A DNA stretch of 55,238 nt from the NCBI GenBank assembly GCA_945883455.1, contig CAMCXJ010000001.1, positions 1-55,238 of the forward strand, read 5' to 3'. This document shows positions 33,100 to 43,605 of this stretch, in pieces. The first letter of the stretch is position 1. The number at the start of each line of letters is the position of its first letter. The translations under genes and the position numbers were made by a program. The notes beneath the pieces were generated by a model. It was not told the origin of the DNA, did no database searches, and worked only from the letters and a program-made list of their open reading frames with translations. Origin of the DNA: Prosthecobacter debontii. GTDB taxonomy: Bacteria > Verrucomicrobiota > Verrucomicrobiia > Verrucomicrobiales > Akkermansiaceae.

Positions 33100-36000
33100 T
33101 CATTCATTCGGTTGCGTATCCCCGATCCGCAAGAAGGCACTGTGTCTGCCGGTAGTATCGACGCTGGCCTCGATGGTTTCCACGCCATCGCTGGAAGCCA
33201 CCACGCGCTCGTCCACGGGAACCAACCAGTCGTTCAGGTCAAATGACGCGCTGCTGCGAACGCTGTGTCCCGCGGGCATATTTTCCAAGCGGGTATAGAT
33301 CATGGTTATGCGGTTTCCTTCGAGCCGCATCGCCCCTTGGCCGTGTTCGGCGCGGTTCTTTGGATGGCTGCCGCGCAACCACTCGCGCCAGTTTTCGACG
33401 CCGTCGCCGTCGGCATCGGCCTGCGGGCCGGAGATGGTGGCGTCGGCCCGATCCGTTTCGCTGAAAACATGGTTCCGCCATGCGTCGAAGCCCATCGAGA
33501 ACCGCGCGGTGACCACCTTGCTGGTGTTCATCTCAAGCGATTTCGCCGGCTCATTCCCTGTCAGGGCGCCGCTCCAACCGCTGAAAGTCCAACCGGGCAG
33601 GGGCGCCGCTGTCAGCTCGGCCATGGTGCCGGCGGTGTAGATTCCGTCGTCCGAAGGCTGCAGCACGCTGCCGCCGCCGCGGGTGAAAACCGTCAGCGCG
33701 GCGGTGGCGATGAAGTTGGCCGCCACGGTCTTGTCCGAATCCATGACGACCAGCGTCGCGCCCAGCGAGCCGACCGCATCCCCGCCCCAACCGGTGAAGC
33801 GCGCGCCCTTGCCGGCGTTGGCCACCATCGCGACACGCGCGCCGTGCGGGTAATACTCCGCGTTCTGATCCGCGCTCACGGAGCCGTTTCCGATGGCCAG
33901 AAGCTCCAGCCTGTGCTGGGGGATGATGGCCGCCGCTCCGGACGAAATGGACATGTTGTTGGCGCGGTTCTTGTCCTGGAACCTGTCTTCCGGATCCAGC
34001 AGGACGATCAGCCGGGAATCGCCGGGGCGGACGTTTCCGGGGAGTTCGAAGCTCAGGTTCACGGCTCTTTGCCCACCGGATGCCGTGGGCGGCACATCGA
34101 CCTGGATGCGGCCCAGATAGACATCGTTGCCATCGCCGAAAAAGCCGTCCGACGAGAGCCAGCCGTCGATGTCCATCAAGCCGCCCACCTCACCGCCGCC
34201 GAGGTTGCGGATCATGGCCGGGGACTGCACGACATCGCCGACGCCGAGGGTTGCCGCCACCGGCGGCGCGAGTTCAAGCTCAAGATCCGTTCCCGTCCAT
34301 TCCACCACCCGGCCGGGTGCGAAGAGGAACAGGCGGTCGTTGAACATGGTGGCCCAGATGGTGTCGGTCTGCAGTTTGGAAATTTCAGACCACGTCTGAC
34401 CATCGGGTGCGCCGCTGAACATCTGCACCGGCGCCTGCGCGGAAATGAACGGCGTGGCCAGCAGGAAACCGGTAGAGCGCGGGGTAACCCAATAAAGCGA
34501 GTTGCCCACCCAAGTCTGATAGCCGGTGAATGGCTGCCATGTGATACCGTCGCTGGTGATGACGGGTTTGTCCGTGCGGTTCCAAACGACCAAGCGGCCG
34601 TGGCCTTCGGTGCGGAAAAAATCGTTTCCGGGATATTGCAGCCCGTTCGCGCCGCGATCCGTCCATGTGGTTCCATCCGGCGAAGTCCAGCATCGGGAGG
34701 GCGCGCTGCTGCTGCTGCTTGTCGCTCCGAAGAGCAGCCACTGGTTGTTGAACCACACCACGGCGCGAGCCGAGAACATGCTCGGCCCGGTCACCTCTTG
34801 CCAGGTGAGGCCGCCATCCGTGGAACTCCGGATCGCGGCTCCGGTGCCGACCGCGAGCCATTTGCCCGCGCCGTCGCTTGCGACATCCGCGATGCGGAGC
34901 GTGTCGAGGGCGGAAGCCCGTTGCCATTCCGTGCCGTTCACGCTGCGCAGCATGAGCCTTTCCGCCGTGTTTCCGATCACGGCGGTGGCCAGCGCGACCC
35001 CGTTTGAAACCTGCACCCGGTTGAAATTCCAGTTCGCCGGGATGGCCTGGCCATCGCTCGTGGCGGGCAGCCAGGTGCCGCCATTGTCCGCGCTGGTGAG
35101 AAGCATGCCGTTGGTTCCTACCAGGATGATGTTGGAGCCGAGCGACGCCATCTGCTGGCCCACCTGCTGCGCGGTGATGGCGGAGCCGGATATGCCCGCG
35201 AAATCCTGGCGCCAGACCAGCCCGTCGGCCGACGACCATGCCGCGCCGTTGGAATCGATCACCAGCGCCCGCTCGCCATTGGCCGCAAACCGGGTGCCTA
35301 TCGCCATTGTGGGGCCGCCGGTGGCGTCCCTCCATGTGATTCCGTCCTCGCTCCATGCCATGCCGCTTTGGCCGCGCGCGATGAAACGTCCCAGCGCATG
35401 GATCACGGAATCCGATTTTACCGCTGGAGCGAGCGCCTGCCATGCGCTGCCGATGGCGGCGCTGGAAGAGTAGAGGAGATCGGCGGTTGAGCCTACGAAG
35501 AAGCGACCGTTCGCATAACGCACCGTCACGCCCGGTGCGGTCGCGGTGGGCAGGTTTTCGGCGGCGGCCCATGATTTGCCATCGGCAGAACGCCAGACAC
35601 GCCCATCGCTGGCCGCGATCAGGAACACGCCGCCGCCGTAAGCCATGGCGAAGCTGTGGTTTTGGCTCCCGGCGCGCTCGATGCCGGGAATGGCCGTCCA
35701 ATTGTTGCCGCCATCCGCCGACCATACCGCTTTGTCGCCGGTCCATGCATTTTCATGAACCGAGACAATGATGCCATTATCCCCAATGGTTGCCTGCCTT
35801 CCGGATGTGTAAATAACTGCGCTCGTCCAGTCGATGCCGTTGAACGACGTTTGGTAATTGATCGCCTGCTGTCCTGCTATCTGTTGGATGATGAGGAAAC
35901 GTCCGCCGCTGAAAATGACGGGTTGGTTGATCCAGTATCCGGCATAGATCTCCGGCCCCACCTGCGACCAGTTCACTCCGTCACGTGTGCTGTAGAGGAT

Positions 36001-39000
36001 GCCCCATTCGGTCTGGGCGACCAGGCTGCCGTTGCCTGCAGCCAGGCCTTTGAGTTTGGAGGAAAGGGCGGGCAGCAACACCGGTTTCCAATTCAAGCCG
36101 TCCGTCGAACGCAGGATGCCCGCTTCCCCCGCCGCGTAAAATGCGCCGCTGAACTCGACCATGGCGACGCGCGGCAGGTAATCGCGGCCTTCCGCCGGAT
36201 TGATCAGGTTTTCCGTCTGCGGGGGCACGGCGGAAATCCTCAGTTCGTCGCTGCCGACCAGCCCGGTGGGATCGGTGGCGCGCAACATGACCGTGTGGCC
36301 CGTCGGATTCTGTGCGCGGAAACGGAAGCGGAAATCGCCCGCTCCGGAAGTGCCGATCAATTGGCCGTCCACGTGGCATTCCAGGGTGATCGCGGCGCCT
36401 TCCGGATCAAAGGCCTTGCCTATGACATCCACGAAAGACCCGGCGATCACCGAACTGTCGTGCACGGGATAATCGGCCCGAACCACCGGCGCGGATCCAC
36501 CGGAAGGGGGCGCTCCCGCCTGCACGATCGCCCCGGTGCTGGTGTAAGCGACGAACTGGCCGAGTCCGGTGGCGAAACCTTGGATTCCCGGCGGCGTGTT
36601 GCCGGGGAACCAGGAAATCCCGTCATTGGAGAACCAGACCGAGCGGACGTTGCTGCTGTTCCTGACCAAGGCCACCAATGAGTTGTTGAACACGCTGAGC
36701 TGGAGAACCTCCCGGTTGGCGAGGTTGTTGGTCGCGTGCAGCGGAACCGCCGTCCAGGTGGCTCCGTTGTTGGTTGATTTCCAGCCCGTGACGTTTCCGC
36801 TGGAGAGGTTTTCGAGGCCGTAGAGGTCGTTGTTGAACTTCGTGATGAAACCCGGCTTCGCATTGCCGGCGGCCTTGGTCCAGGTGGTGCCGTTGTCGGA
36901 ATAATGAACGAAACCGGTTTGACCCGCAAATGCCGGTGCGGCGTTCGTGAGCAGCCAACGCGTGCCGAACCGGCTAACGGATGCGAGGGGATTGGCGGAA
37001 TTTGCTATGACCGGGACACCTGTTACCTCGGCCCATGACTGACCTCCATTGGTGCTGCGATGGAGTTTGTTGGCGGCGATGGCCAGCATATTCTGTCCAT
37101 CGGCGTCCAGCGAGGTCAGCGTCGGTGCCAGCCCGTTGGCGACGGAAGCCTCCGGCATCACATGCGGCAGGAAACCCCTGGCCGGGCCTGCCGCGCCGGA
37201 AGAGCGCTCGCCCCAGAACTGTCCGCCGCCGAAGCCTCTGAGCAAGTAGGCGGACACGGGGTTCGTCCTGTTGTCCCACACCCACGGCCGCATCTTCCGC
37301 CAATTGCTGCCGTCGCCTGAAACCATGGGCCTGAGGCTGCGCGTGCCGTTGCCGGAACTCCCGCTGTTGAGGACGAAGAAACGGTTGTCCTGGAACACGA
37401 TCTGGGTCGGCACCGCCACCGAGCCGCCGAAGGGCTTGAGGTCGGACGGTTCCGTGAGGCTGCCGATGAAACCGCGCTGCGTCCCGTAGAACACGCGGTT
37501 ATTGAAGACGGCGTAGGCGGAAATGACATCCCCGGTGGCGGGCTTGATGGAGGTCTGGGTGGCCGTCCACGGGCTCGCGCCCCATGTGACGGTAAGTCCG
37601 TCGAACTGCGCCCCGCCGAGCGAGACGAAGTTGCCGTTGTAATCGATGCCGCTGCCCCATGTGCTGCCGGTCTGCAAAGTCCAGTTGATCCCATCGTCCG
37701 AAACCCAGCCGTAACTGCCGAAGCCGCTGAACAGGACGAATTGCCCGTTCCAGCGCGTGGCTCCGCGCGTGCTGACGGCCGTTGTTCCGTTAGGTGGAAG
37801 ATTGATCTGTGTCCAGTCCGTGCCGTCCACGCTGCGCAAGGCGCGCGGGGGATTGTTGGTGGTGTTCACACCCGTCAGGATCATTCCGGAATCCATAACG
37901 AACGGCCCGTTGGCGGTCACCAACGCTGTCGCTCCGTTAAGGGTCGCCGGGGTCCATGCGATTCCATTCGTGGACGTGTAGATATCGCCGAAATTGGAAG
38001 TGCGACTGGCCCGCTGGCCGATGAAGCGGCCGTTGAAGACCTCGATGCGGGTGACGTGCTGTAGCGGCGTTACGTTGGGAAGACCGGTGAGCGCCTGCGG
38101 TACCGACCATGTGACGCCGTTGGTCGAAGTCACGGCGCGACCGTTGCCCGAAGAATCCATGCCGATACACAGCCACGTAGTGCCCAGTTTGTTGAGGGAC
38201 AACGCTTCGAATCCGCCGGGAAGCTTCCAGGTGCTCCACTCGAGACCGTCGGTGCTAACAAGAATCTTGTCACCGGCAACCGCATGGAGCTTGCCGTCGA
38301 TCACCTTCATGTCCGTGACCGCGAGGCCGGGAATTTCATCCAGGCGCCATTGCCATGAGTCGAACGGGGAGGTCACCAACGACACCCGGATGGTGGCGGT
38401 CGCGGTGCCCGCCGGGTTTGTCACCCGGCACTCGTAGGTGCCAGCGCTGGCGTTCGTGAGGTTGGAGAACGAGAGCTTCGGCGTGCTCGCGTTTTCGATC
38501 AGTACGCCGCTGCGCCGCCATTGATAGGTGAGCGGCAGCGAGCCGCTGGCTTCGGCGATCAGTTCCACACTTGAGCCTGTAACCGCCGAGAGATCGGGGG
38601 ATTTCCAGACGATGGCGGGAGCGATGAGCTTTTCAGTCAGCTTCGCGGTGCGGCTGGTCACGCTGCCGAAGCTGTTGGAAACCTCGACGTGGTAGTCATC
38701 GAACGAGCCGAGGGTGAGCGGGTCGAGCACCAGGGTGCTTTCCCATGCGCCGGGCAGGGCTTCGCCTTCCTTGAACCACTGGTAGCGCAGCGGCGGCGTG
38801 CCTGCGGCGCCCACGCTGAAGACGGCGCGTCCGCCAAGCGGGATTTCCAGATCGGCCGGCTCGCTGGTGATCACCGGAGGCCCAGGGCGCGTGCCGCGCA
38901 GGACGAACGCGCCGGGCAGGCCGCCCATGGCGGTGTCCACCGCAATGTGGTAGGTGACGCCCTCGACCGCGTCGAAGTCCACCCGGCTCCAGCGCAGGAG

Positions 39001-41337
39001 CGCGTTGACGTCGTCGTTGGCGCCGATGGTGGTGAAGCCCGCCGGATTGAGCGGATCCCCGGTATAGACGGCGACCACCGTATCGGTCTCGCTGCCCTCC
39101 GTGTTCAGGCTGATGTTTCCGGAAAACGGGGCCGTCCAGCGGTACCAGACGCTGTGTCCTGCGCCTACGCCGGCATGCGGGGCGGCGATCTCAAACGGCT
39201 GCGCGGTCGCGCCCCGGTTCGATCCGGCGGTTTCGAACGATTCGCCGGTGAGAACGAGGGGGCTGCTCACGAGGTCGTTTCCGGAAACGAGCTCAAGTTG
39301 CAGGGTGAAAGGTTCTCCGAACTGGCTGCTGCTCGCCGTGACGATACGGTAGTGTTGTCCCGCCTTCGCCAGGAAGCGGCAGACGGTCTGCTTCACCCCC
39401 GGGTTCTGCGGGGAATCGTAGACCACGCTGAGCGAGTTTCGGGATTGGCCGCTGTAAACGACGACACGTTGTCCCCAGTAGGCCGAGCTTGCCGTAAAGG
39501 TGGCGAAGCCGTCGTAGGGAGCTTGCCATGCGAACCACAGCGTGCGTTTCTCCGCCGCCAAAGAGAAGCGGTTCTCGTCAGGCTCCCGGGTGGCGTCCCG
39601 GTTGTGGCCGCTCCATGTCACGAAATTTCCCGCAAGCGTGAACGGCTGGTCGAACATGTCATTGTATGGCTGCGTGACCACGCCGGAGAGAAGGCCATGG
39701 AGGTTGAGCCGCCCGCCGGTGGAGACCTTGCCGTTGAGCGAGGTCAGCCTGTCCGCAGAGCTGTAGAGCCTTCCGATCAGGCGGTCCGCGCCTTCCCCGG
39801 GAAACTGGGCGCGGGCGAGCGCGAGGGCGCCGCTTACGTGGGGAGCCGCCATCGAGGTGCCTTGCAGGAAACGGTAGTCCGCATCCCCGCCGCGGTAGCT
39901 CGACCAGATCTGCCAGCCGGGTGCGGCGATGTCCACCGAGTTGCGGCCATAGCAGGAGAAGCCTGTCAGGACATCGCTGGCATTGCTGGCGGCCACCGCC
40001 ACGATGTTGGGCACATCGTAGCTCGACGGGTAATGTGGCCGCGAATCGTTGTTTGTCCCGGAGTTTCCGGCCGCCGCGACAAACGGAATGTCGGCATTTG
40101 CACAGGCGGCGATCGCGTTCCGCAAGGCCTGGCTGTATCCGCCGCCGCCCCAGCTCGCGCTGATGATGTGCGCGCCGTTCAAGCGCGAGTAATCGATCAC
40201 CTTGATGCCGTCGGAAGTGGTGCCGCCGTTCGGCCCGAGGAAACGGCCGGCCATCAGCTGCACGTTCCAGGCCACGCCGGTCATGCCGATATTGTTGTTG
40301 CCCCTCGCCCCGATGGTGCCCGCGCAATGGGTGCCGTGGCCTTGGTCGTCGTCCGGGTTGCCGTTGTTCTCGACGGCATTGTAGCCGAAAACATCATCGA
40401 CCACCCCGTTGCCGTCGTTGTCGATGCCGTCGCCGGCTGTTTCCCCGGAGTTCCGCCACATGTTCGGCGCGAGATCCCGGTGGGTGAAGCGGATCCCCGT
40501 ATCGGTCACCGACACCACCACCTCGCCCGCATCGGTACGGATGTCCCATGCGGCCGGCGCGTCGATGTCGGCTCCGGCCTTGTATCCGCTCACGCCGCCG
40601 CGGTTGAGAAGCCCCCAAAGCTTGTTGCCGGTGTAATCCGGATCGTTTGGCTCCAGGCTCGGCCAGACGAGGTAATCCGGCTCCGCAAACTCAACAAGCC
40701 CCTCCAGCGCTGCGATCCGCAGCGGGAGTTCGTCGGTCTGGTCGATGCGCGCGGCGAAGGAAAGCAGCATGCCGTTTTCGCCCACCGCATCACGCGGCTT
40801 GAAACCTTCCGCCCGGATCCGCTTTTCGAGTTCCTCCGGATCGACGCCGGGCCGCGGCTCCACCAGCAGGTGATCGGCCACCATCACCAGGCGCGAATCC
40901 ATGGTTCCGGTTTTGCCGGACCATGTTTCCACCACCCGCAGCCATGGGTATTTGAAAATTTCCGTCCGATAGATCGCGACCCTTTCACGGTTGCCCACCG
41001 CATCCGGGTCGGTCCACCTCTCGCGGACAAGTCGTGAGCCTGCGATCAGCGGATCGGACGGATGTTGTGGCAGGTCTGCCATCGGCTCCGCGGCCGCCGG
41101 TGCAGGGCTTTCGGATGACGGTGGCGTGGCTATCACCGGATCGGTGCCAGCGGATTGCGCCAGCCGGATGTCCGCCGCATCGCCGTCGCGCGTGGCGCGG
41201 GTTTGCCAAGTGACCTCATCCGGGTTCGGTTTGCCGGCGGATGTTCCGGAAAACTCCAGGCAAACCCACAGTCCCAACAAACCGCAGAGCAGAAGGAGGA
41301 AAACTGCAAACCGGTTGAAATTTGGAAATCTCAGCAT
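33100..41337 (-). CDS. Giant secreted subtilisin-like protease with ~24 S.DG..W repeats
   Basis: About 2745 residues from ATG 41337 (an in-frame TTG nine codons earlier is less likely). Residue numbers here count from that TTG at 41364. Signal/anchor helix at the start; a propeptide-like region (DHLLVEPRPGVDPEELEKR); subtilase domain with Asp288 (VTDTGIRF), His343 (GHGTHCAG) and Ser504 (GTSMAAPHVSG); two pre-peptidase-like beta domains (about 560-830); two Ig-like domains (about 830-1020); then about 24 units ending in S.DG..W between residues ~1035 and ~2325, split by another Ig-like domain near 1640-1720, suggesting Asp-box-like beta-propellers. A CARDB-like domain, two InlB-type repeats (ARFTGWGGDA, GWTFSGWSGAL) and the DADGDGVENWREW module end it. 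Probably a surface or secreted protease. Confidence 0.9.
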   Translation of the reverse strand: MLRFPNFNRFAVFLLLLCGLLGLWVCLEFSGTSAGKPNPDEVTWQTRATRDGDAADIRLAQSAGTDPVIATPPSSESPAPAAAEPMADLPQHPSDPLIAGSRLVRERWTDPDAVGNRERVAIYRTEIFKYPWLRVVETWSGKTGTMDSRLVMVADHLLVEPRPGVDPEELEKRIRAEGFKPRDAVGENGMLLSFAARIDQTDELPLRIAALEGLVEFAEPDYLVWPSLEPNDPDYTGNKLWGLLNRGGVSGYKAGADIDAPAAWDIRTDAGEVVVSVTDTGIRFTHRDLAPNMWRNSGETAGDGIDNDGNGVVDDVFGYNAVENNGNPDDDQGHGTHCAGTIGARGNNNIGMTGVAWNVQLMAGRFLGPNGGTTSDGIKVIDYSRLNGAHIISASWGGGGYSQALRNAIAACANADIPFVAAAGNSGTNNDSRPHYPSSYDVPNIVAVAASNASDVLTGFSCYGRNSVDIAAPGWQIWSSYRGGDADYRFLQGTSMAAPHVSGALALARAQFPGEGADRLIGRLYSSADRLTSLNGKVSTGGRLNLHGLLSGVVTQPYNDMFDQPFTLAGNFVTWSGHNRDATREPDENRFSLAAEKRTLWFAWQAPYDGFATFTASSAYWGQRVVVYSGQSRNSLSVVYDSPQNPGVKQTVCRFLAKAGQHYRIVTASSSQFGEPFTLQLELVSGNDLVSSPLVLTGESFETAGSNRGATAQPFEIAAPHAGVGAGHSVWYRWTAPFSGNISLNTEGSETDTVVAVYTGDPLNPAGFTTIGANDDVNALLRWSRVDFDAVEGVTYHIAVDTAMGGLPGAFVLRGTRPGPPVITSEPADLEIPLGGRAVFSVGAAGTPPLRYQWFKEGEALPGAWESTLVLDPLTLGSFDDYHVEVSNSFGSVTSRTAKLTEKLIAPAIVWKSPDLSAVTGSSVELIAEASGSLPLTYQWRRSGVLIENASTPKLSFSNLTNASAGTYECRVTNPAGTATATIRVSLVTSPFDSWQWRLDEIPGLAVTDMKVIDGKLHAVAGDKILVSTDGLEWSTWKLPGGFEALSLNKLGTTWLCIGMDSSGNGRAVTSTNGVTWSVPQALTGLPNVTPLQHVTRIEVFNGRFIGQRASRTSNFGDIYTSTNGIAWTPATLNGATALVTANGPFVMDSGMILTGVNTTNNPPRALRSVDGTDWTQINLPPNGTTAVSTRGATRWNGQFVLFSGFGSYGWVSDDGINWTLQTGSTWGSGIDYNGNFVSLGGAQFDGLTVTWGASPWTATQTSIKPATGDVISAYAVFNNRVFYGTQRGFIGSLTEPSDLKPFGGSVAVPTQIVFQDNRFFVLNSGSSGNGTRSLRPMVSGDGSNWRKMRPWVWDNRTNPVSAYLLRGFGGGQFWGERSSGAAGPARGFLPHVMPEASVANGLAPTLTSLDADGQNMLAIAANKLHRSTNGGQSWAEVTGVPVIANSANPLASVSRFGTRWLLTNAAPAFAGQTGFVHYSDNGTTWTKAAGNAKPGFITKFNNDLYGLENLSSGNVTGWKSTNNGATWTAVPLHATNNLANREVLQLSVFNNSLVALVRNSSNVRSVWFSNDGISWFPGNTPPGIQGFATGLGQFVAYTSTGAIVQAGAPPSGGSAPVVRADYPVHDSSVIAGSFVDVIGKAFDPEGAAITLECHVDGQLIGTSGAGDFRFRFRAQNPTGHTVMLRATDPTGLVGSDELRISAVPPQTENLINPAEGRDYLPRVAMVEFSGAFYAAGEAGILRSTDGLNWKPVLLPALSSKLKGLAAGNGSLVAQTEWGILYSTRDGVNWSQVGPEIYAGYWINQPVIFSGGRFLIIQQIAGQQAINYQTSFNGIDWTSAVIYTSGRQATIGDNGIIVSVHENAWTGDKAVWSADGGNNWTAIPGIERAGSQNHSFAMAYGGGVFLIAASDGRVWRSADGKSWAAAENLPTATAPGVTVRYANGRFFVGSTADLLYSSSAAIGSAWQALAPAVKSDSVIHALGRFIARGQSGMAWSEDGITWRDATGGPTMAIGTRFAANGERALVIDSNGAAWSSADGLVWRQDFAGISGSAITAQQVGQQMASLGSNIILVGTNGMLLTSADNGGTWLPATSDGQAIPANWNFNRVQVSNGVALATAVIGNTAERLMLRSVNGTEWQRASALDTLRIADVASDGAGKWLAVGTGAAIRSSTDGGLTWQEVTGPSMFSARAVVWFNNQWLLFGATSSSSSAPSRCWTSPDGTTWTDRGANGLQYPGNDFFRTEGHGRLVVWNRTDKPVITSDGITWQPFTGYQTWVGNSLYWVTPRSTGFLLATPFISAQAPVQMFSGAPDGQTWSEISKLQTDTIWATMFNDRLFLFAPGRVVEWTGTDLELELAPPVAATLGVGDVVQSPAMIRNLGGGEVGGLMDIDGWLSSDGFFGDGNDVYLGRIQVDVPPTASGGQRAVNLSFELPGNVRPGDSRLIVLLDPEDRFQDKNRANNMSISSGAAAIIPQHRLELLAIGNGSVSADQNAEYYPHGARVAMVANAGKGARFTGWGGDAVGSLGATLVVMDSDKTVAANFIATAALTVFTRGGGSVLQPSDDGIYTAGTMAELTAAPLPGWTFSGWSGALTGNEPAKSLEMNTSKVVTARFSMGFDAWRNHVFSETDRADATISGPQADADGDGVENWREWLRGSHPKNRAEHGQGAMRLEGNRITMIYTRLENMPAGHSVRSSASFDLNDWLVPVDERVVASSDGVETIEASVDTTGRHSAFLRIGDTQPNE

Positions 41338-41533
41338 GAGCCAATCCTGCCAGCATGAGGGCAAGCGGCAAGGCGATTCATGTCCGACTACCCGTACGAT
41401 AGTCCCTTAGGGTTTCTTGATTTTCCTCACACATGTCGTTCCCGGCGGCCACATGCCATCTATGTCATGGCCGCCTGGCGCGTAGCCAATTCGATCGGGA
41501 TCATCTGCGCCGGTTTCTCCCTTTTCGTTTCCC

Positions 41534-43549
41534 ATGAAGCGCCGGGCGGTGTTTCATCGAGGCATGGAAGAAGAGATCCCGATCCTCGTGAAAAACGATC
41601 CCTGGCTCGCCCCGCAGACCGAGGCGATCAACCGCCGCACGCGGAAATTCGAGGAGGCGCTCGCCGCGATCCGCGCGAAGTCCGGCTCGCTCGCCGCCTA
41701 CGCCCGCGGCCACAAATACAGCGGCATCCATTTCAACGCCGCCGCTAACGAGTGGACCGTCCGCGAATGGGCGCCCGAGGCGCAGGCCGTCGCACTTATC
41801 GGCGATTTCAACGGCTGGAACCGCGAGTCCCATGCGCTGTCGAAAAAGGACGGCGGCGTGTGGGAGCTGAAACTCCCGCCCGGCACCCTCGCTCATGGAC
41901 AGAAGGTAAAACTCCAAATCCATGGCGCCGATGGCTCACGTCGCGACAGGCTCCCCGCCACCATCACCCGCGCCGTGCAGGATCCCGTTTCGCATGATTA
42001 CTCCGGCCAGATCTGGAGCCCGCCGGAACCTTACGTTTGGAAACACATGTTCGACCCCTCGGTGGTCACCGCCCCTTTCATCTACGAGAGCCACACCGGT
42101 ATGGCGGGCGAGGAACCGTGCGTGCATACCTACCGTGAGTTCGCCGACGAAGTCCTGCCGCGCGTCGCGAAAGCTGGCTACAACACCGTCCAGCTCATGG
42201 CCGTGCAGGAGCATCCCTACTACGGCTCCTTCGGTTACCACGTGTCTTCCTTTTTCGCCGCCTGCTCGCGTTTCGGCACGCCGGAGGATCTGAAATACCT
42301 CGTGGACACCGCGCATGGCATGGGCATCGCCGTGATACTCGACATCGTTCACTCCCACGCCGTGAAAAATATGGCGGAGGGGCTCAACGACTTCGATGGC
42401 TCCGGTCACCAATACTTCCACGCGGGCGGAAAAGGCGACCATCCGCAGTGGGACTCGAAATGCTTCGACTACGGCCGCCCGGAGGTGAAGCAATTCCTCC
42501 TCTCCAACGTCCGCTACTGGCTCGAGGAATTCCGCTTCGACGGCTTCCGCTTCGATGGCATCACCTCGATGCTCTACCACTCCCACGGCAACCGCGCCTT
42601 CGGCTCCTACGACGATTACTTCGGCCCCGATGCAGACGAGGACGCCATCCTTTACCTGAAACTTGCCAACGAGCTCATTTCGGAAATCAAGCCCGGCGCG
42701 ATCGTTGTCGCCGAGGACATGTCCGGCATGCCCGGCCTGTGCCGCCCGAACGCGGAGGGCGGCGTTGGTTTCACCCACCGCCTCGCCATGGGCATCCCGG
42801 ATCATTGGATCAAGCTCCTCAAGCACAAGCGCGACGAGGACTGGAACCTCGATGAACTCTGGGGCGTGCTCACCAACCGCCGCCACGGCGAGGCTACCAT
42901 CGCCTACGCGGAAAGCCACGATCAGGCACTCGTCGGCGACAAGACCCTCGCCTTCTGGCTCATGGACAAAGAGATGTACTGGCACATGGCCGCCGAGGAC
43001 AAGCACCCGATCATCGAGCGCGGCATCGCCCTCCACAAGGTTATCCGCCTCCTGACATTGGCTTTCGGCGGCGAGGGCTGGCTCAGCTTCATGGGCAATG
43101 AGTTCGGCCACCCCGAGTGGCTCGATTTCCCCCGCGAGGGCAACGGCTGGTCCTATCATTACTGCCGCCGCCAGTGGTCGCTGTTAGATAATCCGAACCT
43201 GAAATACCAATGGCTCGCCGAGTGGGACCGCGATCTCGTGAACCTCGCCAAGGAGCGCAAACTCCTCCAATCCCCGCCCGCCCAGCTCCTCCACGTGGAT
43301 CACGAAAACCAGATCCTCATCGCCGAGCGTGCGAACCTGATTTTCGTCATCAACCTCTCGCCGACAAAATCCCACTTCGGATACGCCGCGCATCCTTTCC
43401 GCAAGGAAACCCACCAGCTCCTGCTCGATTCCGACGCCGCGAAATACGGCGGCCACGCCCGCATCGATCACTCATTCAGCTACCCCATCGACGAAAACGG
43501 GCAGATGAAAATCTACACGACCTCTAGGACTAGCTTGGTGTTTGGGTAG
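41534..43549 (+). CDS. glgB: 1,4-alpha-glucan branching enzyme, eukaryote-like type
   Basis: 671 residues (ATG at 41564 is an alternative start). A CBM48 domain (WTVREWAPEAQAVALIGDFNGWN) precedes the GH13 barrel: DIVHSHAVKN (region I), DGFRFDGITSML (region II, nucleophile Asp), VVAEDMSGMP (region III, acid/base Glu) and ESHDQALVGDK (region IV). The barrel motifs and the YFGPDADEDAILYLKLANELI segment are those of eukaryotic and a few bacterial branching enzymes (GH13_8) rather than the E. coli type. It makes alpha-1,6 branches in glycogen. The phosphorylase-like gene is 4.6 kb away on the other strand. Confidence 0.92.
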   Translation: MKRRAVFHRGMEEEIPILVKNDPWLAPQTEAINRRTRKFEEALAAIRAKSGSLAAYARGHKYSGIHFNAAANEWTVREWAPEAQAVALIGDFNGWNRESHALSKKDGGVWELKLPPGTLAHGQKVKLQIHGADGSRRDRLPATITRAVQDPVSHDYSGQIWSPPEPYVWKHMFDPSVVTAPFIYESHTGMAGEEPCVHTYREFADEVLPRVAKAGYNTVQLMAVQEHPYYGSFGYHVSSFFAACSRFGTPEDLKYLVDTAHGMGIAVILDIVHSHAVKNMAEGLNDFDGSGHQYFHAGGKGDHPQWDSKCFDYGRPEVKQFLLSNVRYWLEEFRFDGFRFDGITSMLYHSHGNRAFGSYDDYFGPDADEDAILYLKLANELISEIKPGAIVVAEDMSGMPGLCRPNAEGGVGFTHRLAMGIPDHWIKLLKHKRDEDWNLDELWGVLTNRRHGEATIAYAESHDQALVGDKTLAFWLMDKEMYWHMAAEDKHPIIERGIALHKVIRLLTLAFGGEGWLSFMGNEFGHPEWLDFPREGNGWSYHYCRRQWSLLDNPNLKYQWLAEWDRDLVNLAKERKLLQSPPAQLLHVDHENQILIAERANLIFVINLSPTKSHFGYAAHPFRKETHQLLLDSDAAKYGGHARIDHSFSYPIDENGQMKIYTTSRTSLVFG

Positions 43550-43605
43550 TGAGCAATAATCACAAGTAGCTTGATGGGATCTAAAAAGCTGGTAAACTGT
43601 AAAGC

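Noticed and set aside
38689..41037. 782-residue plus-strand open frame
   Set aside because: It lies entirely antisense to the subtilase gene, has no recognisable motif and is rich in Arg/Gly/Ala as expected from the shadow of a GC-rich gene.
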